A stretch of 64,000 nt of DNA from SB11 sp035906255 (GTDB taxonomy: Bacteria; Bacteroidota; Bacteroidia; UBA8524), in the NCBI GenBank assembly GCA_035906255.1, contig JAMIFM010000013.1, positions 32,430-96,429 of the forward strand, in the 5' to 3' direction. Shown in pieces: positions 55,137 to 63,902 of this stretch. The translations under genes and the position numbers were made by a program. Numbering within the stretch: the stretch's first letter is position 1; the number at the start of each line of letters is the position of its first letter. The notes under the pieces were generated by a model. It had not been told where the DNA came from, ran no database searches, and saw only the letters and a list, made by a program, of their open reading frames with translations.

Positions 55137-56294
55137 CTATTCATACAGCAGGTATTTTTTACGCATGGCTTTGTAAGTATCAAGTGCCGGCTGCCAGCTT
55201 TTCACTATCTCATCGGCGGTTTTGCCTGCTATCACTTGCTTTCTCAGTTGGTCGGTACCGGCCAGTTTATCAAAGAAATCATTAAAAAATTTATCTTTAT
55301 CTGCACTCTCTTTATAAAAATCAACCAACCACGATAGATACAACCCGTTGTGCAAGGGCATAAACGATTTGCCAAACTCTGTAAGTAATATGCCTGTACA
55401 TTTTTGCCCTGCATAGGGAGGGTTCTCAGCTACCCCGGGTATGCGAACGGGAGTAAACTCATAACTTCCTTTTGTAAAACCGGGTTTCCCTACCGATTCA
55501 AACGGCTTGTTTGTACCCCTGCCTACGCTCACATCCGTACCTTCAAAAAAGCACAGTGACGGGTATAAATACACCGACTCTATGGTGGGCAAGTTGGGCG
55601 ATGGTTTTATCGGTAATTTATACATTACCTGATGGGTGTAGTTCTTACATTTAATAACTGTGAGCGTGCACTGTATGCCTTTTGGAAGCCATTTTTCGCC
55701 GTTAATCATTTTGGCATATTCACCCACCGTCATGCCATGTACAACAGGTACGGGGTGCATTCCTACAAAACTTTTGAAGTTAGTATCCAACACGGGGCCA
55801 TCAACATAATGACCGTTAGGATTAGGGCGGTCTAATATCAACAGAGGTATTTTATTTTCGGCACACGACTCCATAATGTAGTGCAGGGTAGATATGTAGG
55901 TATAAAACCGTGCGCCCACATCTTGTATATCAAATACTATGTATTGTATGCCTTTTACATCGGCTGCCGTTGGCTTCTTTCTGTTCCCGTATAATGATAT
56001 TACAGGTAGCTTGGTAGCACTGTCTATCCCACTTTTTATATGCGCACCTGCCTCTTGGTCGCCCCTAAAACCATGTTCAGGGGCAAAAATGGTTTTTATT
56101 TTTACGCCTAATGTCAATAGGCTATCCACCAAGTGCCGTTGTTTTATGTGTGAAGTGGGGTTTACTACCACCGCTACATTTTTGCCTTTTAGCAGGGGCA
56201 GATATTCGGCAGTTTGCTCTGCTCCTACGCTCACCTGAGCGTTAATTTTTACTACCGAGAGTATTAAAACTAACAGGGTATAATATTTATACAT
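55137..56294 (-). CDS. DUF1343 hydrolase, NamZ-like exo-beta-N-acetylmuramidase
   Basis: This 385-residue exported protein (signal MYKYYTLLVLILSVVKINAQ) belongs to DUF1343, whose Bacillus member NamZ releases terminal N-acetylmuramic acid from peptidoglycan fragments. Family motifs are APEHGFRGDQEAG, FDIQDVGARFYTYISTL and LDRPNPNG. I start at ATG 56294, which opens the signal peptide. A role in cell-wall recycling is likely; muropeptide transporters or MurQ are not beside it. Confidence 0.9.
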   Translation of the reverse strand: MYKYYTLLVLILSVVKINAQVSVGAEQTAEYLPLLKGKNVAVVVNPTSHIKQRHLVDSLLTLGVKIKTIFAPEHGFRGDQEAGAHIKSGIDSATKLPVISLYGNRKKPTAADVKGIQYIVFDIQDVGARFYTYISTLHYIMESCAENKIPLLILDRPNPNGHYVDGPVLDTNFKSFVGMHPVPVVHGMTVGEYAKMINGEKWLPKGIQCTLTVIKCKNYTHQVMYKLPIKPSPNLPTIESVYLYPSLCFFEGTDVSVGRGTNKPFESVGKPGFTKGSYEFTPVRIPGVAENPPYAGQKCTGILLTEFGKSFMPLHNGLYLSWLVDFYKESADKDKFFNDFFDKLAGTDQLRKQVIAGKTADEIVKSWQPALDTYKAMRKKYLLYE

Positions 56295-56405
56295 ACTTGA
56301 GGCAAAATTAGGCTTAAAAATTAAATACAAAGAGCAAGCCAGTGTTTGATTTGTTGCTTTTGGGCGGTTGAAGGTAGCACAAGATTAAAATCACGTTCTT
56401 TTATA

Positions 56406-56451
56406 AATTACAAAACGGGAGTGGACTTAAGTCCACTCCCGTTTTGTAATT
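56406..56451. repeat. perfect 46-bp palindrome (REP-like / terminator)
   Basis: The 46 bases are a perfect inverted repeat without a spacer; the core GAGTGGACTTAAGTCCACTC is flanked by CGGGA and AATTACAAAA arms on the left and their exact complements on the right. It lies between the NamZ-like gene and the end of the TonB receptor gene. It can form a long hairpin and terminate transcription, but its near neighbour repeat suggests a repetitive element. Confidence 0.85.
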
Positions 56452-56452
56452 C

Positions 56453-56482
56453 TTACAGCGGTGGATTTAAATCCGCCGTAAA
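56453..56482. repeat. second, imperfect palindrome of the same type
   Basis: Centred on GGATTTAAATCC, with GCGG/CCGC-type arms that pair with two wobbles. It starts 2 nt after the perfect palindrome and ends 6 nt before the TonB receptor stop. The core resembles the first unit (GTGGAnTTAA), so the two look like a tandem REP-type pair. Confidence 0.7.
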
Positions 56483-56488
56483 ATAGGA

Positions 56489-58783
56489 TTAGAAGCTAAT
56501 GTTGAAACCTAAACTGGGCAAAATGGGCAATTGGTTCACGCGGATGTAGTTAACACGGTCAAAATAAAAGATATTCTCCCTGTCATATACGTTAATACAG
56601 CTTGCTATCATATTCAACTCGCTGTATTTACCCAATTTCACTTTTTTCTTTAGTGATATATCTAAACGGTGAAAAGTAGGTAGGCGGCCTGTGTTTATAT
56701 CACCGTATAAAATGCCCAAATCGCCGTTGGTTGAGGTATAATCTTGTCCTATACCGCCCTGCAAAGGCAATTGTTCATAAAACCCTTGGGTAAGAGTGAA
56801 AGGAAAACCTGAACCGAATGACCAACGGGTGTTAAGTTCCCAACTGCCGTTTTTGTCAAACGCATACGAACCCACAAAGTTTACGTTGTGCCTGCGGTCA
56901 AAATTGGGGAAATAGGTACGCACCCCATCGTTACGGCTCACATACGTTAGCGAATACACCATCCATAAATACAGGTTTTTGTATTCGTATTTAAGGCGTA
57001 CATCCACCCCGCTTGCATTACCCGATTCAACCACATAGTCTTTGCGTTGGTACTCGGGGCGGTTGTAAAACTCAGGGGCATCATCAAACAGTTTATCCCT
57101 GTTAATATTGGTAATTTGGTTAAACTGCTTCACATACCCTTCTACCATCAACTCCCACTTTTTGTTCAAATCATATTCAACCCCTAACACAATATGACGT
57201 GATTTTTGCAAACGGGTATTTACGCTCTTGCCATTAAATGTTGAAGGCAGGTTATCCGGACTTGCCAAAAAGCCGTAAAACAAGTTCACCACATCACGGT
57301 CGCTGGTAGCAGCCATAAGGTTTTGCGAGTACATACCCGCTGCTGAACTAATCCTTAAACGAGACGTAACGTTGTATTTAGCACTCAAGCGAGGTTCGGG
57401 CGATTGCTCGGCAAGTGAAGCGTAGTATTGCAAACGGAAACCGGGTTCAATTACCCAACGTTTTTTTACAATGCGGTGCCTGATAAAAAAGGCTATTTCT
57501 GTGTTGTTATCTACTTGCTCCAATTTACGGCCTGCGGCGTTGTAGGTTGAGAAATCTGTAGCAAAACCATTCAGTTCCAAACCGTATTTAATATCGCTTA
57601 ACCCCATTAGATAAGTAAAGTTCAAACCCACATTAAACCCGTTAATACCGCTTTTGCGAGGCAGGTTGTCTTGCTCTTGTTGCTCCATATCATAGTTAGA
57701 AAACGACAAAAAGCCGTCAACCACCGTTTTGGTAGCATCGGGAATGGCAACAAAACGGGTACCGAAACCTCTTGATTTCCAATTGTATTTGGTACTGCTT
57801 TTAAAATCAACCTTATCATTAAAATCAAACCCAAACACCTCAAACTTGCTCCCGTTACGGGCATTTATCGAGAATTTACCGTATAAATCAGAAAAACTGT
57901 AGGGCAAACGGTCTTTATCAATGTGCGGGTAAAAAATTTGTGAGCTTTTATTAAGGTATGAGTTTTTATAGGATATAATGAATGAAGAGCTTCCGCCTCC
58001 TTCTTTAAACTTCTTCAAAGGGCCTTCAAACAATAGTTTTGAAGTAAAAGGGTTTGCAGCAACTTTACCCGCAAAGCGATTTTTACTGCCTTCACGGGTT
58101 GTAACATCGACTACCGCTGATACACGACCGCCGTATTGCGCCCCGAAACCTGCCGAATACACATCGGCATTACGGATTATATCGGCATCAAATACAGAAA
58201 ACATACCAATGGAGTGGAACGGATTATAAATAGTCATCCCATCCAGCATTATCTTGTTCATCACCGGTGAACCACCGCGAATAAACAATTGCCCGCCTTG
58301 GTCGCCCGTAGTAACTACACCCGGTAATATTTGCAGGCTTTGTACCAAATCAGGCTCACCGCCAACGGTAACCAATTGTTGTAAATTCTTTTGGGTAAGT
58401 TTGGTAGTGGCCACGTTGGTTTTAGTGGTTTTTTCCTGCTGTTCGGCAGTTACTACCACTTCCTCAATATTTAATACCGATTCATTTAAGTACAGCGTTT
58501 TGCTTATTACATCATTGTTGCTGGTAACTTTTAGCACAACGGTATCGTATCCGGTATAAGTGGCTATAAGTGTATAAGTTCCGGGGGTTACCTTATTAAT
58601 GGTAAAGAAACCATTAATATCAGAGGCTGCACCTTGCATGGGCTCTTTTAATACCACACTAACCCCAATTAAGGCTTCACCGGTAGTTTTATCAAATACT
58701 ACCCCTCGTATTTCACCTTTTTGACTAAAGGCTTCAACTGTTGAAAATAAAAGAATGATTATGAATATTACTGATTTCTTCAT
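56489..58783 (-). CDS. TonB-dependent receptor with carboxypeptidase-regulatory domain
   Basis: This 764-residue receptor has a signal peptide (IIILLFSTVEAFSQ), a carboxypeptidase-regulatory-like domain (residues 22-110, GEIRGVVFDKTTGEALIGVS), a plug (LPGVVTTGDQGGQLFIRGGS, DADIIRNADVYSAGFGAQYG) and a barrel ending in PSLGFNISF. There is no SusD, HmuY or transporter beside it, so the substrate is open. The short barrel and lack of SusD argue against a polysaccharide system. Confidence 0.9.
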   Translation of the reverse strand: MKKSVIFIIILLFSTVEAFSQKGEIRGVVFDKTTGEALIGVSVVLKEPMQGAASDINGFFTINKVTPGTYTLIATYTGYDTVVLKVTSNNDVISKTLYLNESVLNIEEVVVTAEQQEKTTKTNVATTKLTQKNLQQLVTVGGEPDLVQSLQILPGVVTTGDQGGQLFIRGGSPVMNKIMLDGMTIYNPFHSIGMFSVFDADIIRNADVYSAGFGAQYGGRVSAVVDVTTREGSKNRFAGKVAANPFTSKLLFEGPLKKFKEGGGSSSFIISYKNSYLNKSSQIFYPHIDKDRLPYSFSDLYGKFSINARNGSKFEVFGFDFNDKVDFKSSTKYNWKSRGFGTRFVAIPDATKTVVDGFLSFSNYDMEQQEQDNLPRKSGINGFNVGLNFTYLMGLSDIKYGLELNGFATDFSTYNAAGRKLEQVDNNTEIAFFIRHRIVKKRWVIEPGFRLQYYASLAEQSPEPRLSAKYNVTSRLRISSAAGMYSQNLMAATSDRDVVNLFYGFLASPDNLPSTFNGKSVNTRLQKSRHIVLGVEYDLNKKWELMVEGYVKQFNQITNINRDKLFDDAPEFYNRPEYQRKDYVVESGNASGVDVRLKYEYKNLYLWMVYSLTYVSRNDGVRTYFPNFDRRHNVNFVGSYAFDKNGSWELNTRWSFGSGFPFTLTQGFYEQLPLQGGIGQDYTSTNGDLGILYGDINTGRLPTFHRLDISLKKKVKLGKYSELNMIASCINVYDRENIFYFDRVNYIRVNQLPILPSLGFNISF

Positions 58784-58872
58784 GGCAAAAACGGGCGCAA
58801 GCTAAACAAATTTTGCATTACGGTGTATATTAACGACAAAACCTAACCAAAGGTTGATACCTTGCAAACAAA

Positions 58873-59049
58873 ATGTTGAAAGAGAACGAAGATTACTATT
58901 ACGAGAAGGGTTTGATGGTGTTAACGGAAAAGTTTCACCTAAAGCGGGGGTATTGCTGTGGTAACGGTTGCCGCCATTGCCCGTATGAGTATATAAACGT
59001 GCCTGAACCTAAACGCAGCCGTTTACTCAATCCTGATAAAAATAAATAG
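58873..59049 (+). CDS. DUF5522 small cysteine-rich protein
   Basis: A 58-residue protein with the conserved core YCCGNGCRHCPYEY at residues 27-40. The four cysteines and histidine suggest a metal or Fe-S site (inference). Proteins of this family are widespread in Bacteroidota and of unknown function. The start is the ATG at 58873, divergent from the TonB receptor by 89 nt. Confidence 0.88.
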   Translation: MLKENEDYYYEKGLMVLTEKFHLKRGYCCGNGCRHCPYEYINVPEPKRSRLLNPDKNK

Positions 59050-59186
59050 GTTACAATAGGGGTTCTGCCCACATTGATTGTATAATAGATAAATGGGATT
59101 ACTGAATGGTATGATGTTGTACAGTTAATAGCTACAACTCACCCTTGTAATAGCGCGTTTGACTCCAAAATGATAACCATTAGTTG

Positions 59187-59216
59187 TTGTATTTGAACGG
59201 AAACAAACTAAACTTG
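59187..59216 (+). promoter_or_regulatory. candidate promoter of the lpoB-COG3014 operon
   Basis: TTG (59187-59189), a 19-nt spacer and TAAACTTG (59209-59216) approximate the Bacteroidota -33 / -7 elements with one mismatch, 58 nt before the lpoB-like ATG. The 225 nt between DUF5522 and lpoB hold no other visible feature. Confidence 0.45.
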
Positions 59217-59274
59217 CACTCATTAAAAGTTTTGGAACGAAAATTGAATTTATTCTTATAAACATATACGGACT

Positions 59275-59865
59275 ATGAAAAAAACATACATTATTGCCCC
59301 TGCTATTGCTTTGATGCTGGCTACTTCTGCTTGCCAAACCCGCAAGGTTGAACGTATTGACCCTAACCAAGTTACCGACTTGAGCGGTCGTTGGAATGAT
59401 ACCGACAGTAAACTGGTTGCTGATGAAATGATTACTGATGCATTGGGTCGTCCTTGGCTAAAAGAGTTTAATGAAAAAATGGGTCGTAAACCTGTGGTTA
59501 TAGTAGGCCGCATACGTAACAATACTACCGAGCCTGATATTCAGCCTGAAACCTTTATTAAGGATATTGAGAAAGAATTTATCAATACTGCTACTGTTAC
59601 TGTAGTACAATCTAAAGAAGGTCGTGATGATTTGCGCGCTGAGCGTGAAGACCAACAAACTTTTTCTACTGAAGAAAGCCGCAAAAAATGGGGCAAAGAA
59701 AAAGGTGCCGATTTTATGATGATGGGCGTTATTAACAGCAACGTTGATGCCTACAAAAACGAAAAAGTGGTGACTTATAAAATTAACCTTGAACTGATTG
59801 ACCTTGAAAGCAATATTAAGGTATGGATTGGCGACAAGGAAATTAAGAAATACATCAAAAACTAA
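59275..59865 (+). CDS. lpoB: LpoB-like lipoprotein (penicillin-binding protein activator)
   Basis: This 196-residue lipoprotein (LATSACQT lipobox) carries the LpoB domain: LSGRWNDTDSKLVADEMITD, then VVIVGRIRNNTTEP and YKINLELIDLESNIKVWIGD. In enterobacteria LpoB reaches through peptidoglycan from the outer membrane to activate PBP1B. The next gene is a COG3014 lipoprotein, the usual partner of LpoB in several phyla. Confidence 0.88.
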   Translation: MKKTYIIAPAIALMLATSACQTRKVERIDPNQVTDLSGRWNDTDSKLVADEMITDALGRPWLKEFNEKMGRKPVVIVGRIRNNTTEPDIQPETFIKDIEKEFINTATVTVVQSKEGRDDLRAEREDQQTFSTEESRKKWGKEKGADFMMMGVINSNVDAYKNEKVVTYKINLELIDLESNIKVWIGDKEIKKYIKN

Positions 59866-59918
59866 GGGGTTGCCCTGCCCTTTTTGTCCCACTTTTTAAA
59901 TACCCATACCCTTACCTT

Positions 59919-61352
59919 ATGATAGGAATAGATAAGGCAAAACGGTTATTGCTGGCAGCAAGCTTGCTGTTACTATACCCTGCTTGCTCGTATTATACCC
60001 GAAACTCACATGAACTGAACCAGCACCTTGCCAACGGCAATGTGAAACAGGCTTACGAAATGGTGAGTACGAAGGAGGATAAGTGGGACAAGGGCAAAGA
60101 TAAGGTGTTGTATTACCTTAACAGGGGCGCATTGGCTTGGATGGTGGGTAATAATACTGAAAGCTATAAATACTTATTAAAAGCTGATTATTATTGGGAA
60201 GACCTGAACACCAACTATGGCCGTGAGGCACTCTCATACCTCATAAACCCACGAGTGAAGGAATACGGAGGTGAAGATTTTGAAGCGGTAATGATTAGCT
60301 ATTACCAGATTTTGAACTTTGTGCAGATGAACGACCTTGAGCGTGCACGTGTACAAGCCCGAAGACTCAGTCTGCAACTGCAACGGATTGACGATAAATA
60401 CAAAGACTGGGTGCTGGGCGATAAATCGTTTAAGTTGCAACACAGTGCCTTTGCCCATACTTTATTGGGTATAGTATATGAACTTACCTTAGATTATAAT
60501 GCCTCTTTTATTTCGTACCGCAATGCTATCGGGTATTATGAGGGTGAATACAGCCAGTATTTTGGTCTGAATGCCCCGCTACAGCTTAAGAAAGACCTGA
60601 TACGTGCCGCATATCTTTCGGGTTTTAGCGACGAGGTTGAGTTTTATACCAAAAAGTACAGCTTGCCTTTTGACCCAAAAACGGATGCTAAGGCAGGTAA
60701 CCTTATTTTCTTTTGGAACAACGGTTTAGGCCCCGTTAAAAGCCAAGTAACTGCTGATTTTACCATTATAAAGGGTGTAGGCGGCTGGTACACCTTTACC
60801 AACCCACAATACGGCTATTCAATACCTGTGTATTACGGCTCTAACGACCCTAACCAAAGCAGCGGTTTTAGCGATGTTGAACTAATACGGGCTGCCTTTC
60901 CTGCCTACGTTGAACGGAAACCTTTTTATCAAACAGCTTCATTATCAGCCAATGGGCAAAATTTTGCCTTTGAAACCCTTGAAGATGTGAATGCTACTGC
61001 ATTTAAAACATTAAATGACCGTATGCTGCATGAGTTTGGCAAAACCTTACTGCGTTTAACGCTTAAAAAAGTGGCTGAACATCAGGCGAAGAAAGAAAAC
61101 AAGGACGCAGGGGCTGCCATTGGTTTGATTAATTACCTGACTGAGCAAGCCGATACTCGCGGGTGGAACTCACTACCCCACACCATCAACTACACACGGG
61201 TTACTTTGCCCGCAGGCCCGCAAGAAGTAAAACTTACTTTGCAAGGACTAAACAACCGTGTGGATACTGCTACTTTTAAGTTTGATATTAAGGCCGGACG
61301 TACTTATGTGCAACCTTATCAAACTATACAATCAATAAACAGTTATTTTTGA
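59919..61352 (+). CDS. COG3014 family lipoprotein
   Basis: This 477-residue protein has a lipoprotein signal (LLLLYPACSYY). The body is mostly helical and TPR-like in the first half (YYLNRGALAWMVGNNTESYK, LNFVQMNDLERARVQARRL) and becomes beta-rich at the C-terminus. It matches COG3014, a family of unknown function usually next to lpoB. It starts 53 nt after lpoB and ends overlapping the region just before the thioesterase. Confidence 0.8.
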   Translation: MIGIDKAKRLLLAASLLLLYPACSYYTRNSHELNQHLANGNVKQAYEMVSTKEDKWDKGKDKVLYYLNRGALAWMVGNNTESYKYLLKADYYWEDLNTNYGREALSYLINPRVKEYGGEDFEAVMISYYQILNFVQMNDLERARVQARRLSLQLQRIDDKYKDWVLGDKSFKLQHSAFAHTLLGIVYELTLDYNASFISYRNAIGYYEGEYSQYFGLNAPLQLKKDLIRAAYLSGFSDEVEFYTKKYSLPFDPKTDAKAGNLIFFWNNGLGPVKSQVTADFTIIKGVGGWYTFTNPQYGYSIPVYYGSNDPNQSSGFSDVELIRAAFPAYVERKPFYQTASLSANGQNFAFETLEDVNATAFKTLNDRMLHEFGKTLLRLTLKKVAEHQAKKENKDAGAAIGLINYLTEQADTRGWNSLPHTINYTRVTLPAGPQEVKLTLQGLNNRVDTATFKFDIKAGRTYVQPYQTIQSINSYF

Positions 61353-61360
61353 GGCCTTTT

Positions 61361-61825
61361 ATGAAGCCTGATTTATCACACCTCATCACGCAAAACCCTG
61401 ATTTTGCCAATACCATACATCAAAAACTGAACGCCCAGCACTTTATGCACCACATTGGTGCCAACCTTACTGTGATTGAAAAAGGGTACATGGAGTGCGA
61501 GCTTACCATGCAGCAACAGCACCTGCAACAAGCGGGTTTTACACACGGCGGTGTTACAGCCACTTTGTGTGATTTGGTTACAGGTTTCGCGGCTTATTCA
61601 TTAGTAGCAGAGGGCGAGGCAGTAGTAACTGCTGATTTAAAAGTGAGTTACCTGAATCCCGGCGACGGTGAACGCCTGATTGCTAAGGGGTGGGTAATGA
61701 AACCCGGACAAATGCTGCACTTTTGTGAAGGGGAAGTTTGGATTGATAAAAACGGAAAACTTACCCAAATAGCCCACTGTACCGCCCTAATGGCCGTTGT
61801 AAAAAACCTTGCAAAGAGAGGTTAA
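61361..61825 (+). CDS. PaaI-family hot-dog thioesterase
   Basis: This 154-residue protein has the PaaI/YigI signature GFTHGGVTATLCDLVTGFA, with HGG marking the acyl-CoA thioesterase active site. I start at ATG 61361, 8 nt after the COG3014 stop; a TTG at 61349 gives only four more residues. Its link to the lipoproteins is by transcription only. Confidence 0.9.
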   Translation: MKPDLSHLITQNPDFANTIHQKLNAQHFMHHIGANLTVIEKGYMECELTMQQQHLQQAGFTHGGVTATLCDLVTGFAAYSLVAEGEAVVTADLKVSYLNPGDGERLIAKGWVMKPGQMLHFCEGEVWIDKNGKLTQIAHCTALMAVVKNLAKRG

Positions 61826-62141
61826 CTGTCACACCCATACTTCGGCAAGCTCAGTAATCCTTAGACACACTCAGCATTATAGCCGCACAAATATTCGTTA
61901 CATTAATAATTGTAAGATACCGAAACGGGTTCGCTATGACAGAAAATCGTGACAGATAAATACTGTCAAATTGAGCGCAGTGAAATTTCTTTGCTCAACT
62001 GTGTTAAGTCAAAATCCGAGCCTCAGTGCAATGAGATGCTTCCTTCGTCAGCATGGCAGGTTTGTTTAACCACGTCCGCATTCCCATCACGCTATACTGA
62101 ACTTGTTGCAGCATAGTATGCTCAATTTACCCAAAGAAAGG
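61826..62141. repeat. 316-bp stretch of degenerate interspersed-repeat remnants, no gene
   Basis: No coding frame is convincing. The stretch is a patchwork of phrases with the look of Bacteroidota dispersed palindromic repeats: CTTCGGCAAGCTCAG near 61841, TTGAGCGCAGTGAAATTTC near 61973, GAGATGCTTCCTTCGTCAGC near 62032, and CTGAACTTGTTGCAGCATAG near 62097. Short partial complements (TTTGAGC-like and GCTCAA-like words) recur, but no single clean hairpin remains. Confidence 0.5.
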
Positions 62142-62960
62142 CTACACCACTTCAGAAAGTACGGCATTAATTGCTTCAACCTTTGTATTCGAGTAGCTCT
62201 TCTCCCCTATTGCTGCAATCCATTTAATGCCCAAAGCATTGGTAACAAACACTTCATCCGCTTCATTCAAATCAGCAATTTCAACGGGTTGCTCTTTTAT
62301 GTTAAACCCTTTGTTGGGTAATGTAGCCAGCAAATGGCGGCGCATCACCCCGTCTAAACAGCCTTCGCTAAGCGGCGGGGTACTGATTTCGTTTCCCCTC
62401 ACTATAAAAATATTACTACTGGTGCATTCGGCTACACGGCCGTAACTGTTAAGCAACACAGCATCGTCCACTCCGTTTTCACGCACCCACATACTGGCCA
62501 ATGTATAAGTAAGGCAGCCTATGGTTTTAAGATTGGCCAAAAAATCTGTGTTCTTAAAAGTGTCCTTATAAATACCCAAAACCAAGCCCTTTTCATTCAG
62601 CATAAACGGTTTGTTGGTAATGGAGGCAACCTCAACCAAATACGAAGTTGTATTTACGTGGGGCAAATAAGTACCGTGTCCGTTCCGCCAAAAACTAATG
62701 CGCACCTTGGCAGTTGGGTATTCCTCACCGTGCAAAAAATCATAAAGCTGCGGAGCAAGCCCCTCAAACGAAAAATCATCAGGTGTTTGCATTTTAAGCT
62801 GTTTCAGTGTTTTGGCGGCACGCTCAAAATGCAAGCGCAACAACGGAATGCTGCCATCGTGGTATAGCATGGTTTCAAAAAAAGCATCCCCGTACCTAAA
62901 GGCACGGTTATATAATTCAATGGCAGGTTCAGGGGTTATTTGTCCGTTATATAAAAACAT
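62142..62960 (-). CDS. class IV PLP aminotransferase (BCAT / aminodeoxychorismate lyase-like)
   Basis: This 272-residue fold-type IV enzyme begins MFLYNGQITPEPAIELYNRA. The PLP lysine lies in NLKTIGCLTYTLA, and the ECTSSNIFIV and GVMRRHLL segments are characteristic. It may be a branched-chain aminotransferase, D-amino-acid aminotransferase or PabC; the sequence alone does not decide, though the length and lack of the BCAT-specific extended N-terminus fit PabC. Confidence 0.88.
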   Translation of the reverse strand: MFLYNGQITPEPAIELYNRAFRYGDAFFETMLYHDGSIPLLRLHFERAAKTLKQLKMQTPDDFSFEGLAPQLYDFLHGEEYPTAKVRISFWRNGHGTYLPHVNTTSYLVEVASITNKPFMLNEKGLVLGIYKDTFKNTDFLANLKTIGCLTYTLASMWVRENGVDDAVLLNSYGRVAECTSSNIFIVRGNEISTPPLSEGCLDGVMRRHLLATLPNKGFNIKEQPVEIADLNEADEVFVTNALGIKWIAAIGEKSYSNTKVEAINAVLSEVV

Positions 62961-62976
62961 CGTGTGTGCGTTTTGT

Positions 62977-63010
62977 CAAATATAATCAGCTAAATCACCT
63001 ATTCGACAAA
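62977..63010 (-). promoter_or_regulatory. candidate promoter of the aminotransferase gene
   Basis: On the minus strand TTTG (63007-63010), a 22-nt spacer and TATATTTG (62977-62984) match the Bacteroidota -33 / -7 elements, 16 nt before the start codon. Confidence 0.55.
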
Positions 63011-63071
63011 AGCAATACTAAAGTTTTTTCACCTTGCGTTTATCATCATTAGTAAACCAACTATATAATTA

Positions 63072-63716
63072 ATGAATACTAAACTATTGCTGTTAACTGC
63101 TATGATGGGACTTGCCTTTTTATCATCGTGTAAAAAAGATAAAAACGACCCTGCCCCGCAACCCGAACCTGTGCCTGATTATGCTGTACTGAAAGTGGGC
63201 AGTTATTGGGTATATGATACCTACTTTAGTGATGAAAATAATTTTGAAACACTTACCGGTGAAAGAGACAGCGTGTTTATTGAAAAAGATACTGTTATTA
63301 ATGGTAAAACCTATTACAAAAAGGTAGTGGTATCTGTTTCTTTCCCTTCAATATCGTTTTGGCGGGAAGAGGCAGGAAAACTTGTTGACCACCTTGGTCG
63401 CTCATCTCCTGATAAACCGGGAGTAATAGGCTCACACTCTGAGTTACTGAACAAGGATACTCTTTATTTTCTTACGTCCTCATTGTTAAAGGATGAAACC
63501 CAACTTACTACCCCTGCCGGCACTTTCAATGTAAAAACTATTGAGAACGTTTATAAAATTTATGAAATACAACCGTCGGGCTATAGTTACCGGTATAAAA
63601 ACTCCTATACCAAATACCATACTACCTTAGGCAATATTGAACGAACCTATTTTTATCATTACCCTAAAACACCCGAGCACTATATTGTCCGTTTAGTTAA
63701 ATATCACATCAACTAA
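63072..63716 (+). CDS. hypothetical lipoprotein
   Basis: This 214-residue protein has a lipobox (AFLSSCKK), a proline-rich linker (APQPEPVPDY) and a beta-rich body (YAVLKVGSYWVYDTYFSDEN ... FNVKTIENVYKIYEI). The repeated short strands and KVGSYWVYD opening are common in Bacteroidota lipoproteins of unknown role. No family function can be named. It is followed by a strong terminator. Confidence 0.75.
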   Translation: MNTKLLLLTAMMGLAFLSSCKKDKNDPAPQPEPVPDYAVLKVGSYWVYDTYFSDENNFETLTGERDSVFIEKDTVINGKTYYKKVVVSVSFPSISFWREEAGKLVDHLGRSSPDKPGVIGSHSELLNKDTLYFLTSSLLKDETQLTTPAGTFNVKTIENVYKIYEIQPSGYSYRYKNSYTKYHTTLGNIERTYFYHYPKTPEHYIVRLVKYHIN

Positions 63717-63744
63717 AAATATTCATCTCCGCTATATTTTGTCG

Positions 63745-63782
63745 CTGCCCGTCGCCTGTTTACAGGCACGGGCAGTTGTTGT
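63745..63782 (+). terminator. terminator of the hypothetical lipoprotein gene
   Basis: An outer 8-bp stem CTGCCCGT / ACGGGCAG (63745-63752 and 63768-63775) and an inner 6-bp stem GCCTGT / ACAGGC are followed by TTGTTGTT, 28 nt after the stop. Confidence 0.85.
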
Positions 63783-63902
63783 TATACGGTTTCGCATATA
63801 AAATAACCCTATATACATCACTACGACGCGCGTTCACATATTTCGCTTGCTTAGGTGTGTAAAAAGCTGTTGATTTGTTTGTAATACGAACCGAAGTTAT
63901 TG

